From the NCBI RefSeq assembly GCF_000092865.1, contig NC_014151.1, forward strand, positions 930,001 to 994,000: a stretch of DNA of 64,000 nt, in the 5' to 3' direction. Below, one piece after another: positions 37,701 to 44,872 of this stretch; positions within the stretch are counted from its first letter, which is position 1, and each line of letters begins with the position of its first letter. The DNA is from Cellulomonas flavigena DSM 20109. Its GTDB lineage: Bacteria; Actinomycetota; Actinomycetes; Actinomycetales; Cellulomonadaceae. A model generated the notes under the pieces. The model saw nothing but the letters and a program-made list of their open reading frames with translations. It had not been told where the DNA came from and did not search any database. The position numbers were made by a program, and so were the translations under genes.

Positions 37701-40700
37701 GGGCGGTGACACCTCGGTGCTCGGCCCGACCTACTTCACCGGCCAGATCGACGAGGTCGCGGTCTACAGCCGCGAGCTGTCGGAGGTGTCCGTAGCGCAG
37801 CACTACGCGCTCGGGTCGGGCACGGTCATCGAGATGCCGCCGACGGCGCAGCTCACGACGAGCGTCGACGGACTCGAGGTCACCGTCGACGGCACCGGGT
37901 CGAGCGACCCCGACGGCACCCTCGCGTCGTGGGCCTGGGACTTCGGTGACGGTGGGACGGGCACGGGTGCGACGGCGTCGCACACGTACGCCGAGGCCGG
38001 CACGTACACGATCACCCTCACGGTGACCGACGACCACGGTCTGACCGCCACCACCACCGGGGAGGTCACGGTCGAGGTGCCCGAGGTGCGGCCGATCGCG
38101 GCCGACACGTTCGAGCGGACCCTCACCAACGGGTGGGGCACCGCAGAGGACGGCGGGGCGTGGACGCACCAGGGCAGCCTCGCGAACTTCGCGGTCGCGA
38201 CCGGCACGGGGCGGATCACGCTCCCGACCGCGGGCGCCGGACGCTCGGCCCTGCTGGCGACGCCGCAGGTCACGGACGTCGACGTGTCGGCGACGTTCGC
38301 GACGGCCACGGTGCCCAACGGTGGTGGGGCGTTCGCCTCGCTGCTGGGTCGGCGGGTCGGCACGGCGGACTACCGGTCGAAGGTCAAGATCGCGTCGAAC
38401 GGTCAGGTGACGCTGTACCTGACGCGGACGACGACGGCCGAGGCGACGTTGACCAGCGTCGTGGTGCCGGGTCTGACGTTCGCCGCGGGCGACCAGCTGC
38501 GGGTGCGGCTCGAGGTGACGGGGACGTCGCCGACCACGCTGCGCACCAAGGTGTGGAAGGTCGGGTCGGCCGAGCCGGCCGACTGGCAGCTCACGACGAC
38601 CGACTCGGTGGCGGCGCTGCAGGCGCCCGGCGGGTTGGGTGTCATGGGCTACGTGTCGGGCAGCACGACGAACCTGCCGGTGGTCGTCACGACCGACGAC
38701 CTGCTGGCGGTCGTGCCGGGGACCGAGGTGGAGCAGCCCAACGCGGCCCCGACGGCGGCGTTCACCGCGCAGGCCTCCGGTCTCGAGCTCGCGGTCGACG
38801 GCTCCTCGTCCTCCGACTCCGACGGGACCGTCGCGTCCTACGCGTGGGACTTCGGTGACGGCGGCAGCGCCACGGGGACCAGTGCGTCGCACTCCTACAC
38901 CGCGGACGGCACCTACACGGTGACGCTCACGGTGACGGACGACGACGGGGCGACCGGCGTGACGTCGCAGCAGGTGACCGTCGCAGCGCCGGTGGTCAAC
39001 CAGCCCCCGGTGCCCGCGTTCACGGCGGCCGTGGACGGCGCCACCGTGACGGTCGACGGCACCGGGACGACCGACGCCGACGGCACCGTGGCGTCCTACC
39101 TCTGGGCGTTCGGTGACGGCGGCACGGCCACCGGTCCGACCGCCTCGCACCCCTACACCGAGTCGGGCACGTACACCGTGACGCTCACCGTCACCGACGA
39201 CGACGGCGCCTCGGCGTCGACGACGCGGTCGGTCGAGGTCGTCGTCGACGCACCCGTCGAGGAGCCGCTGGTGGCGCTCGACACCTTCGAGCGCACGGTG
39301 GCGAGCGGCTGGGGTGACGCCGAGAACGGCGGCACCTGGACCCGGGCCGGTGCGCTCGCACGGTTCTCCGTGTCGGGCGGCACCGGGCGGATGTCGCTGG
39401 TGACGGCCGGGTCGGGCGTCGCGTCCTACCTCGCATCGGTCTCCCGGACGGACGTCGACGTGTCGGCGACGTTCGCGACGGCCACGGTGCCGAACGGTGG
39501 TGGGGCGTTCGCCTCGCTGCTGGGTCGGCGGGTCGGCACGGCGGACTACCGGTCGAAGGTCAAGATCGCGTCGAACGGTCAGGTGACGCTGTACCTGACG
39601 CGGACGACGACGGCCGAGGCGACGTTGACCAGCGTCGTGGTGCCGGGTCTGACGTTCGCCGCGGGCGACCAGCTGCGGGTGCGGCTCGAGGTGACGGGGA
39701 CGTCGCCGACCACGCTGCGCACCAAGGTGTGGAAGGTCGGGTCGGCCGAGCCGACCGACTGGCAGCTCACGACGACCGACTCGGTGGCGGCGCTGCAGGC
39801 GCCCGGCGGGTTGGGTGTCATGGGCTACGTGTCGGGCAGCACGACGAACCTGCCGGTGGTCGTCACGACCGACGACCTGGTCGCCGCGGTGCCGGGCGGT
39901 GCTGGGCAGGTGCCGAACGCGGTCCCCGTGGCGGCGTTCACGGCGCCGGTCGACGGGCTGGCCGTCGCGGTCGACGGCTCCTCGTCCTCCGATGCCGACG
40001 GGACCGTCGCGTCCTACGCGTGGACCTTCGGGGACGGGACCACGGCGACGGGTGCCGCCGCGTCGCACACCTACACCGCTGGCGGCACGTACACGGTGAC
40101 GCTCACGGTGACGGACGACCGCGGCGCGACGGGCACGAGCTCGCAGCAGGTGACGGTCACGGCACCGGTCGTCGACCCGGTCGACCCGGTGGACCCGGTC
40201 GACCCGGTGGACCCGGTGGACCCGGTGGACCCGGTGGACCCGGTCGACCCGGTGGACCCGGTGGACCCGGTCGACCCGGTGGACCCGGTCGACCCGGTGG
40301 ACCCGGTCGACCCGGTCGACCCGGTCGACGAGCCGCTCCTCGCGCTCGACACGTTCGAGCGCGCGGTGGCCAACGGGTGGGGTGACGCCGAGAACGGCGG
40401 CGCGTGGACGCCGGCCGGGTCGCCGTCGCGGTTCGCGGTGGCGAACGGAGTCGCGAGCATGACGCTCGCGGGCGGCGGCTCGGGCCTGGGTGCGTACCTG
40501 GGTACGGTCTCCCTGGCGGACGTCGACCTCGCGGCACGGTTCACGACCCCCGTCCGCGCGGACGGCGGCGGGGCGTTCGCGTCGTTGGCCTCCCGGCGGG
40601 TGGGCACGGCAGAATATCGGGCAAAGGTGAAGAGCGCGGCAAACGGGGGGATCACCTTGTACCTGACCAAGGTCGACGGGGCGGAGACGACCCTCGCCTC

Positions 40701-40962
40701 CGTCAACGTGCCGGGGTCCGTCGCGGCAGGGCAGGGCGTCAACGTCCGGTTCGCGACGACCGGCACCGGGCCGACGACGCTGCGCGCCAAGGTGTGGACC
40801 GACGGGGCCACCGAGCCCGTCGACTGGCAGCTCGCCACGACCGACGCGACGCCCGCGCTGCAGGCGCCGGGTGCGATCGGGTTCGTCACCTACCTGTCGG
40901 GCTCGGCGACGACGGCACCGTTCGTGGTCACGCTCGACGACCTCGTGGCGAAGCTTCCGTGA
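34762..40962 (+). CDS. Very large secreted protein with beta-propeller, LamG and PKD domains
   Basis: This is a predicted exported adhesin or matrix protein of 2066 residues. A signal peptide ending near APAAADT is followed by a propeller-like region (about 45-440) with repeated VxVGGxF motifs and a fibronectin-like stretch (about 460-555). Two concanavalin A/LamG-like domains (about 610-785 and 805-1015) follow. Then come four PKD domains (DFGDGG or FGDGT motifs) alternating with three copies of a 200-residue jelly-roll-like module that starts xDTFERxxxxGWG. A (Asp-Pro-Val)17 tract links the last two. No LPxTG anchor or catalytic site is visible. ATG 34762 is chosen for its signal peptide; GTG 34714 is an alternative. 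The stop overlaps the next GTG. Confidence 0.85.
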   Translation: MQSFTRLRHRAAAVTAGLGLALTGALVPLGAAPAAADTLPSDPTLPTTVSADGLPTPQINGVVWDQAVVDGVVYVAGDFSTARPAGAAPGVDTVTRSNLLAYNLSTGQLISSWAPATNAQVLTIEPSPDRTRLYIGGGFTQVNGASVWRIAALDRVTGNLVTSFLPKPDASVRAIAFAGDTVYFGGLFNAVGTETRTRLAAASATDGALLPWAPAAAGASGVNALAVSPDATSVVVGGSFTSLNGSNRPGYGLGSVDAVTGESLPFEANMTSVRSAGINGSITSLTADEDYVYGSGFTYGRAGGTLEGTFAATWDGGQLAWLEDCHGDTYSLKAIGDVIYQASHKHFCGSVGSFPQTEPWTMRLATAVTKDVRGVLGREPYDYTNHEGRPRPEQLNWYPEFDTGTFTGQNQGPWSVEGNDQYVVMGGEFLNVNGRPQQGLVRFAVPSIAPNAEGPRLTGGKFDLSAQSYESGKVRLRWTANYDWDNEDLTYTLVRNSNQAAPIYETVQKSRFWNRPTMGFVDTDQAPGTENRYRLRATDPFGNVAWSDTVTVTVSGDAPQATHPYVSSVLGDAPDGYWRGGDASGAGWLRDAAGWNDQRVRGAGLGTDAPGVLPDDSALRLTGATTGYASTVPPITSPRSFTVEAWIRTTSTTGGRIVGFGTAETSVSDYADRHLFMESSGRIRFGIRPFSGSRVQLASATAYNDGEWHHVVGTSDETGSRLYVDGVRVAEGAGTAGRTHAGYWRIGPDQLSGWTSAPTSTGFTGDVDEVAVYGRALGHGEVNEHFAAAGGTVAPTPTDAYGKAIAAEYPEHYWRLDEPAGTTRATDSGSYAAHGTYRGTVGRGVEGVLADNAAASFNGTNARVTSDRSWGSPRIYSLETWFRTDAGTGGTIIGFGNSQTSTSTSYDRQVRTDSTGRVSFSVLATAGWVHLTAPGTYRDNQWHHVVATQSPSGMKLYIDGQLAATDPETGSRNLTGYWKVGGDTSVLGPTYFTGQIDEVAVYSRELSEVSVAQHYALGSGTVIEMPPTAQLTTSVDGLEVTVDGTGSSDPDGTLASWAWDFGDGGTGTGATASHTYAEAGTYTITLTVTDDHGLTATTTGEVTVEVPEVRPIAADTFERTLTNGWGTAEDGGAWTHQGSLANFAVATGTGRITLPTAGAGRSALLATPQVTDVDVSATFATATVPNGGGAFASLLGRRVGTADYRSKVKIASNGQVTLYLTRTTTAEATLTSVVVPGLTFAAGDQLRVRLEVTGTSPTTLRTKVWKVGSAEPADWQLTTTDSVAALQAPGGLGVMGYVSGSTTNLPVVVTTDDLLAVVPGTEVEQPNAAPTAAFTAQASGLELAVDGSSSSDSDGTVASYAWDFGDGGSATGTSASHSYTADGTYTVTLTVTDDDGATGVTSQQVTVAAPVVNQPPVPAFTAAVDGATVTVDGTGTTDADGTVASYLWAFGDGGTATGPTASHPYTESGTYTVTLTVTDDDGASASTTRSVEVVVDAPVEEPLVALDTFERTVASGWGDAENGGTWTRAGALARFSVSGGTGRMSLVTAGSGVASYLASVSRTDVDVSATFATATVPNGGGAFASLLGRRVGTADYRSKVKIASNGQVTLYLTRTTTAEATLTSVVVPGLTFAAGDQLRVRLEVTGTSPTTLRTKVWKVGSAEPTDWQLTTTDSVAALQAPGGLGVMGYVSGSTTNLPVVVTTDDLVAAVPGGAGQVPNAVPVAAFTAPVDGLAVAVDGSSSSDADGTVASYAWTFGDGTTATGAAASHTYTAGGTYTVTLTVTDDRGATGTSSQQVTVTAPVVDPVDPVDPVDPVDPVDPVDPVDPVDPVDPVDPVDPVDPVDPVDPVDPVDPVDEPLLALDTFERAVANGWGDAENGGAWTPAGSPSRFAVANGVASMTLAGGGSGLGAYLGTVSLADVDLAARFTTPVRADGGGAFASLASRRVGTAEYRAKVKSAANGGITLYLTKVDGAETTLASVNVPGSVAAGQGVNVRFATTGTGPTTLRAKVWTDGATEPVDWQLATTDATPALQAPGAIGFVTYLSGSATTAPFVVTLDDLVAKLP
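38272..38703 (+). repeat. 432-bp long repeat, copy 1
   Basis: This segment recurs at 39448-39879 (offset 1176 bases). By eye the copies differ at only two bases, both inside the xDTFER module of the large protein, including all synonymous positions. Confidence 0.9.
39448..39879 (+). repeat. 432-bp long repeat, copy 2
   Basis: Near-identical partner of 38272-38703. The third module copy (40335-40959) is clearly diverged, so this pair was duplicated or converted recently. Confidence 0.9.
40174..40326 (+). repeat. Tandem 9-bp repeat encoding (Asp-Pro-Val)17
   Basis: Seventeen head-to-tail copies of GACCCGGTS (S is C or G) form a stiff, acidic linker between the last PKD domain and the final module. 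Such a tract is prone to slippage in whole 9-bp units, which keeps the frame. Confidence 0.92.
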
Positions 40963-42152
40963 CGGCAGACAGTCGTCGGCCCGGGGGCGAGGGGGACCGG
41001 GGCGGCCGCGCGGCGGCCGTCCTGGTCGCACACCCGGGCGCAGAGCTCTACGGGTCCGACCGCGTGATGCTCGAGACGGTTCTCGGGCTTCGCGCGGTCG
41101 GACGCCGTGTCGTCGTGACCGTTCCGGTCGACGGTCCGCTGCTGGTCGACCTGACCGCAGCGGGCGCTGAGGTCGTGCCGGTCCGCACCGCCGTGGTGCG
41201 CAAGAGCGCGCTGCGGCCGGCGGGGTTCGTGCGGTTCGCCGCCGACGCGGCGGTCGGCGCGGTGCGGGGCTGGGCCCTGCTGCGGCGGGTCCGGCCGGAC
41301 GTGGTCTACGTCAGCACGGTGACCGTTCCGTTGTGGGCGCTGCTCGCGCGCCTCGCACGGCGTCCCGTGCTGTGGCACGTGCACGAGGCGGAGGGCAGCC
41401 AGCCCGCGCTCGTGCAGCGGCTGCTCGCCGCGCCGCTCGCACTCGCGACCCGCGTCGTGGCCAACAGCCACTACAGCGTCGACGTGCTCGCGCGGTCCGC
41501 CCCCCGAGCCGCGGCGCGCGCCACCGTCGTGCTCAACGCCGTGCCCGGCCCGGCGGAGCCGACGCCCGCCCGTGCTGCGCTCGAGGGTCCGCTGCGACTC
41601 CTATATATAGGGAGGCTCTCGCAGCGCAAGGGAGTGGACGTCGCACTGGAGGCGCTCGGCGAGCTGCGGGCCGGCGGTGACGACGTCGTGCTCGACCTCC
41701 TGGGTGCCGTGTACCCCGGGTACGAGTGGTTCGAGCAGCAGCTGCGTGACCGCGCCGCCGAGCTCGGCGTGACCGACGCCGTCCGGTTCCTCGGCTTCCA
41801 CCCGTCGATCTGGCCCTTCCTCGAGGAGGCGGACGCGGTCGTCGTGCCGTCCGTGGTCGACGAGCCGTTCGGCAACACCGCCGTCGAGGCCGTCCTCGCG
41901 GCACGGCCCCTGGTCGTCAGCGCGACGAGCGGACTGCTCGAGGCCGCCGCCGGCTACGCGTCCGCGCAGCAGGTGCCGCCCGGCGACGTCGGCGCGCTCG
42001 CCGACGCCGTGCGCACGGTGGGCAAGGAGTGGGAGCAGCGCCGCCAGGACGCGATGGCCGACGCCGCCGTCGCCCGGGAGCGCCACGCGCCGGAGCAGTA
42101 CCGGCGCCGGCTCGTCGAGGCGGTCGACGCCGTGGTCCGGAGGCGTGCGTGA
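40959..42152 (+). CDS. GT4-family glycosyltransferase
   Basis: This 397-residue cytoplasmic transferase of the GT-B fold has an N-terminal GAELYGSDRVMLETVLGL, middle HVHEAEGS and NSHYSVDVL. The GT4 C-terminal domain has YIGRLSQRKGVDVALEAL and the E-x7-E-like VVPSVVDEPFGNTAVEAVLA. GTG 40959 overlaps the stop of the large PKD gene, and its stop overlaps the flippase GTG. The codons for LLYIGR (CTC CTA TAT ATA GGG AGG) are strikingly AT-rich and rare for this genome and create the palindrome CCTATATATAGG. Confidence 0.92.
   Translation: MTADSRRPGGEGDRGGRAAAVLVAHPGAELYGSDRVMLETVLGLRAVGRRVVVTVPVDGPLLVDLTAAGAEVVPVRTAVVRKSALRPAGFVRFAADAAVGAVRGWALLRRVRPDVVYVSTVTVPLWALLARLARRPVLWHVHEAEGSQPALVQRLLAAPLALATRVVANSHYSVDVLARSAPRAAARATVVLNAVPGPAEPTPARAALEGPLRLLYIGRLSQRKGVDVALEALGELRAGGDDVVLDLLGAVYPGYEWFEQQLRDRAAELGVTDAVRFLGFHPSIWPFLEEADAVVVPSVVDEPFGNTAVEAVLAARPLVVSATSGLLEAAAGYASAQQVPPGDVGALADAVRTVGKEWEQRRQDAMADAAVARERHAPEQYRRRLVEAVDAVVRRRA
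41600..41611. other. AT-rich 12-bp palindrome inside a glycosyltransferase gene
   Basis: CCTATATATAGG is a perfect palindrome, made from consecutive rare codons CTA, TAT, ATA and followed by AGG. Eight consecutive A/T bases are exceptional in this sequence. It might be a protein-binding site or internal promoter core; function unknown. Confidence 0.6.
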
Positions 42153-43603
42153 CCGCCGCGACCCGCCCCGGCCCCGGGACGACCTCGGCAGCCGTGCGGT
42201 GGAACTCCCTGGCGGTCGTGGGCAAGCAGTTCTTCATGTTCGGTGTGAGCATCGTGCTCGCGCGCCTCCTGGGTCCCGAGACGTACGGCGTCGTCAGTGC
42301 CGCGATGATCTACGTGACCTTCACGATGCTGCTGCTCGACCAGGGCCTCGCCGCTGCGCTCGTGCAGCGGCCCGAGCTCAGCCGCTGGGCCCCCGGGGTC
42401 GTGGCCACCGCGAACCTCGTGTCCGCCGTCCTGCTCGGTGTCGTCACGTGGCTCGTCGCGCCGTTCGTCGCCGACTTCTTCCACGACGACCGGCTCGCCC
42501 CGGTGCTCCAGATGCTGGGCGCGGCGCTGTGGCTCAAGGCGCTCGCGATCGTGCCGCGCGCCATGCAGCAGCGGGCCCTGACGTTCCGCGCGATCGCCAT
42601 GGCCGACGTGGTGGGCGCGTTCGTGGGAGCCGCTGCCGGTGTCGCCGCCGCGCTGCTCGGTGCGGGTCCCGCCGCGGTCGTCGCGATGGTCGTCGCCACC
42701 GACGTCGTCGTGGCCGCGGTGCTGCTGCGCGCCGAGCGCGGGCCTGCGCCGAACCTCCACCTGCGTGAGCTGCGCGAGCTCCTGCCTTTCGGTGCCCGCG
42801 TCATGGCGACCAACGGCATCGCCTACTTCTCGCGCAACGTCGACAACATCCTCGTCGGTCGCGTCCTCGGCCTGGCGTCGCTCTCCTTCTACGGCATGGC
42901 CTACCGGGTGCTCGTCATCCCCGTGCAGCTCATCGCCCAGACGGTGTCGCGCGTGATGTTCCCCGTCTTCTCCCGGTTGGCCGACCGCCGCGACCTGCTC
43001 GCGGAGAACCTCGTCCGCACCACCCAGCTGCTCGCGCTCCTCGCCGTCCCGCTCATGGGGCTCGCGGCGGTCGGCGCGCACGAGCTGGTCGACGTCGTGC
43101 TCGGCGAGGAGTGGCTGCCGTCCGCGTCCTTGCTCACCGTGCTGGCAGTCGCGGGCGCGCGCGAGACCGTCCTCTACGTCACCTCGCCGCTGATGAAGGC
43201 CACCGGCGAGGTCAAGCTCCTGCTGCGTTACGAGCTGCTCGCGACCGTCCTCCAGGTGGGGGGCATCGTGGTGGGTCTGCTGGGTGGCACGCTGGGTGTC
43301 GCGGTGGGTTACACGGTGGCGGGGTTCGTCCTCACCCCCGTCCTCCTGCTGGTGCAGCGCCGGCTCACCGGGCTGACCGGCGGGCAGCAGGCGCGGGCCA
43401 TCCTGCCGCCGGTGCACGCGGCGCTGTGGGGGGCCGCGGCCTACGTGCTCGTCGCACGTCTGCTCGACGGTTCGCTCCTGGTGCTGGCCGTCGGCGCGGC
43501 CGCGTACCTGGCCGTCGCGGCGGGGGTGCTGCTCGGCATCCACCGCCGTTCCACCGTCGAGGGCGTCGCACGCCTGCGGCGTCTGGCGACGGGCAAGGCA
43601 TGA
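42149..43603 (+). CDS. Wzx-like lipid-linked oligosaccharide flippase
   Basis: This 484-residue protein of the MOP/polysaccharide-export family moves undecaprenyl-linked repeat units to the outer face. About twelve to fourteen hydrophobic spans are visible. Family features include the N-terminal GKQFFMFGVSIVLARLLGPETYG, the middle ISYFSRNVDN-like segment IAYFSRNVDNILVGR and YRVLVIPVQLIAQTVSRVMFP. The GTG start overlaps the upstream transferase (GTGA), and its stop overlaps the next gene (ATGA). Its position among glycosyltransferases supports the role. Confidence 0.92.
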   Translation: MTAATRPGPGTTSAAVRWNSLAVVGKQFFMFGVSIVLARLLGPETYGVVSAAMIYVTFTMLLLDQGLAAALVQRPELSRWAPGVVATANLVSAVLLGVVTWLVAPFVADFFHDDRLAPVLQMLGAALWLKALAIVPRAMQQRALTFRAIAMADVVGAFVGAAAGVAAALLGAGPAAVVAMVVATDVVVAAVLLRAERGPAPNLHLRELRELLPFGARVMATNGIAYFSRNVDNILVGRVLGLASLSFYGMAYRVLVIPVQLIAQTVSRVMFPVFSRLADRRDLLAENLVRTTQLLALLAVPLMGLAAVGAHELVDVVLGEEWLPSASLLTVLAVAGARETVLYVTSPLMKATGEVKLLLRYELLATVLQVGGIVVGLLGGTLGVAVGYTVAGFVLTPVLLLVQRRLTGLTGGQQARAILPPVHAALWGAAAYVLVARLLDGSLLVLAVGAAAYLAVAAGVLLGIHRRSTVEGVARLRRLATGKA

Positions 43604-44613
43604 GCACACGCACGACGACGACCGACCTGACCACGAGGGACCACGACGTGACGACGACCGACCCGACCGCCCCGTCCTCGCAGGCCACGACCCGCACGGT
43701 GACCGTGGCGATGCTCACCTACCGGCGCCCCGACGACCTGCGCAGCGCGCTGCCGCTCGTGTGCGCCCAGCTCCCTCGTGAGCACGCCGAGCTGCTGGTC
43801 GTCGACAACGACCCCGACGGCGGGGCGCGCCCCGTCGTGGAGGCGGGGGGCGACGCCCGCATCCGCTACGTGCACGAGCCGACCCCCGGGATCGCGGCGG
43901 CCCGCAACCGCGCGCTCGCGGAGACGACGGCCGACGTCCTGGTGTTCATCGACGACGACGAGCGCCCCTCGGAGGCGTGGCTGTCCTCGCTCCTGGCGGT
44001 CCACGAGCGTGAGGCCTGCGCGGCGGTCGTGGGCCCGGTCGTCTCGGAGTACGAGATCGAGCCGGACCCGTGGATCCGCGACGGCGGGTTCTTCGACCGG
44101 CGCCGGCCGGCGACCGGTGCGGTCGTCGAGGCCGCCGCGACCAACAACCTGCTGCTCGACATGGCGGTGGTCCGCCGCCTCGGTCTGGAGTTCGACGTCC
44201 GGTACGGGCTGACGGGCGGGTCCGACACGCTCTTCACCCGGCGCCTGTCCGCCGCGGGCGAGCGCATCGTGTGGTGCGCCGAGGCTCCGGTCGTCGACGT
44301 CGTGCCGCGCGCCCGGCTCACCCGCCGCTGGGTGCTGCAGAAGGCCCTGCGCTCGGGCAACTCGTGGAGCCGCACGTCGCTCGAGCTCGCGCCCGGCGGT
44401 CTGCGGAGCCTGCCGGTACGGGCGCGGCTGCTGGGCGAGGGGCTCGTCCGGGTGGCCGGCGGCACGGCGCGGCTGGCCCTGGGGAAGGCCACGCGCAACC
44501 GGCGCCACGAGGCCCACGGCGCCCGGGTCCTTGTCCGAGGTGCCGGACTTGTCTCAGGTGCTGTCGGGTGGATCTATACGGAGTACCGGAGAACTTCGCC
44601 CGATCGGACATGA
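43600..44613 (+). CDS. GT2-family glycosyltransferase
   Basis: This 337-residue enzyme has the GT-A pattern VTVAMLTYRRPDDLRSAL after a 35-residue polar threonine-rich lead. LLVVDNDPDGG, PGIAAARNRALAE and VFIDDDERPSEAWL (DxD metal site) follow, then the acceptor region LTGGSDTLFTRRLSAAG. A C-terminal amphipathic helix could touch the membrane. ATG 43600 overlaps the flippase stop. It is the last gene of this transcription unit. Confidence 0.92.
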   Translation: MSTRTTTTDLTTRDHDVTTTDPTAPSSQATTRTVTVAMLTYRRPDDLRSALPLVCAQLPREHAELLVVDNDPDGGARPVVEAGGDARIRYVHEPTPGIAAARNRALAETTADVLVFIDDDERPSEAWLSSLLAVHEREACAAVVGPVVSEYEIEPDPWIRDGGFFDRRRPATGAVVEAAATNNLLLDMAVVRRLGLEFDVRYGLTGGSDTLFTRRLSAAGERIVWCAEAPVVDVVPRARLTRRWVLQKALRSGNSWSRTSLELAPGGLRSLPVRARLLGEGLVRVAGGTARLALGKATRNRRHEAHGARVLVRGAGLVSGAVGWIYTEYRRTSPDRT

Positions 44614-44702
44614 CACCCGAACCGCAGGTGAGCGCCACTTTCGGGGGACATCTGGACAGCCCGCCGGGCCTTTCGTCCTGGATGAATATGCGGAACCGGG
44701 CA

Positions 44703-44731
44703 TTGGAAGCGCCACCCGGTTGGCCTAGTGT
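44703..44731 (+). promoter_or_regulatory. Strong promoter of the beta-helix protein gene
   Basis: TTGGAA (44703-44708) and TAGTGT (44726-44731) are separated by exactly 17 bases, close to the housekeeping consensus. The resulting leader of about 135 bases is structured: two mutually exclusive stems, 44739-44745/44762-44768 and 44746-44751/44766-44771, share bases. The rest of 44614-44872 holds no gene I can support. Confidence 0.65.
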
Positions 44732-44872
44732 GTCCGTCGCCACGAGGTGCCAACAGCTCAGTCGTGGCACCGCGGAGGCGCCGACGAGCGCCCCGCGCTG
44801 CGGCCACCGAGATCCGGTCGCCGCATCGTGGCCCAGGGACAACCCGGGGCGTGACGTGAGGGAGGCGGCGGC

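Noticed and set aside
40174..40326. CRISPR-like array
   Set aside because: The units are 9 bp, contiguous, without spacers and in frame within a coding region.
34690..41031. A 2113-codon minus-strand open frame opposite the giant PKD protein
   Set aside because: It is the antisense shadow of a real gene with strong codon bias; its translation is Arg/Gly/His-rich without domains.
44732..44872. c-di-GMP or c-di-AMP riboswitch in the beta-helix gene leader
   Set aside because: The conserved sequence blocks I remember for these classes are not present.
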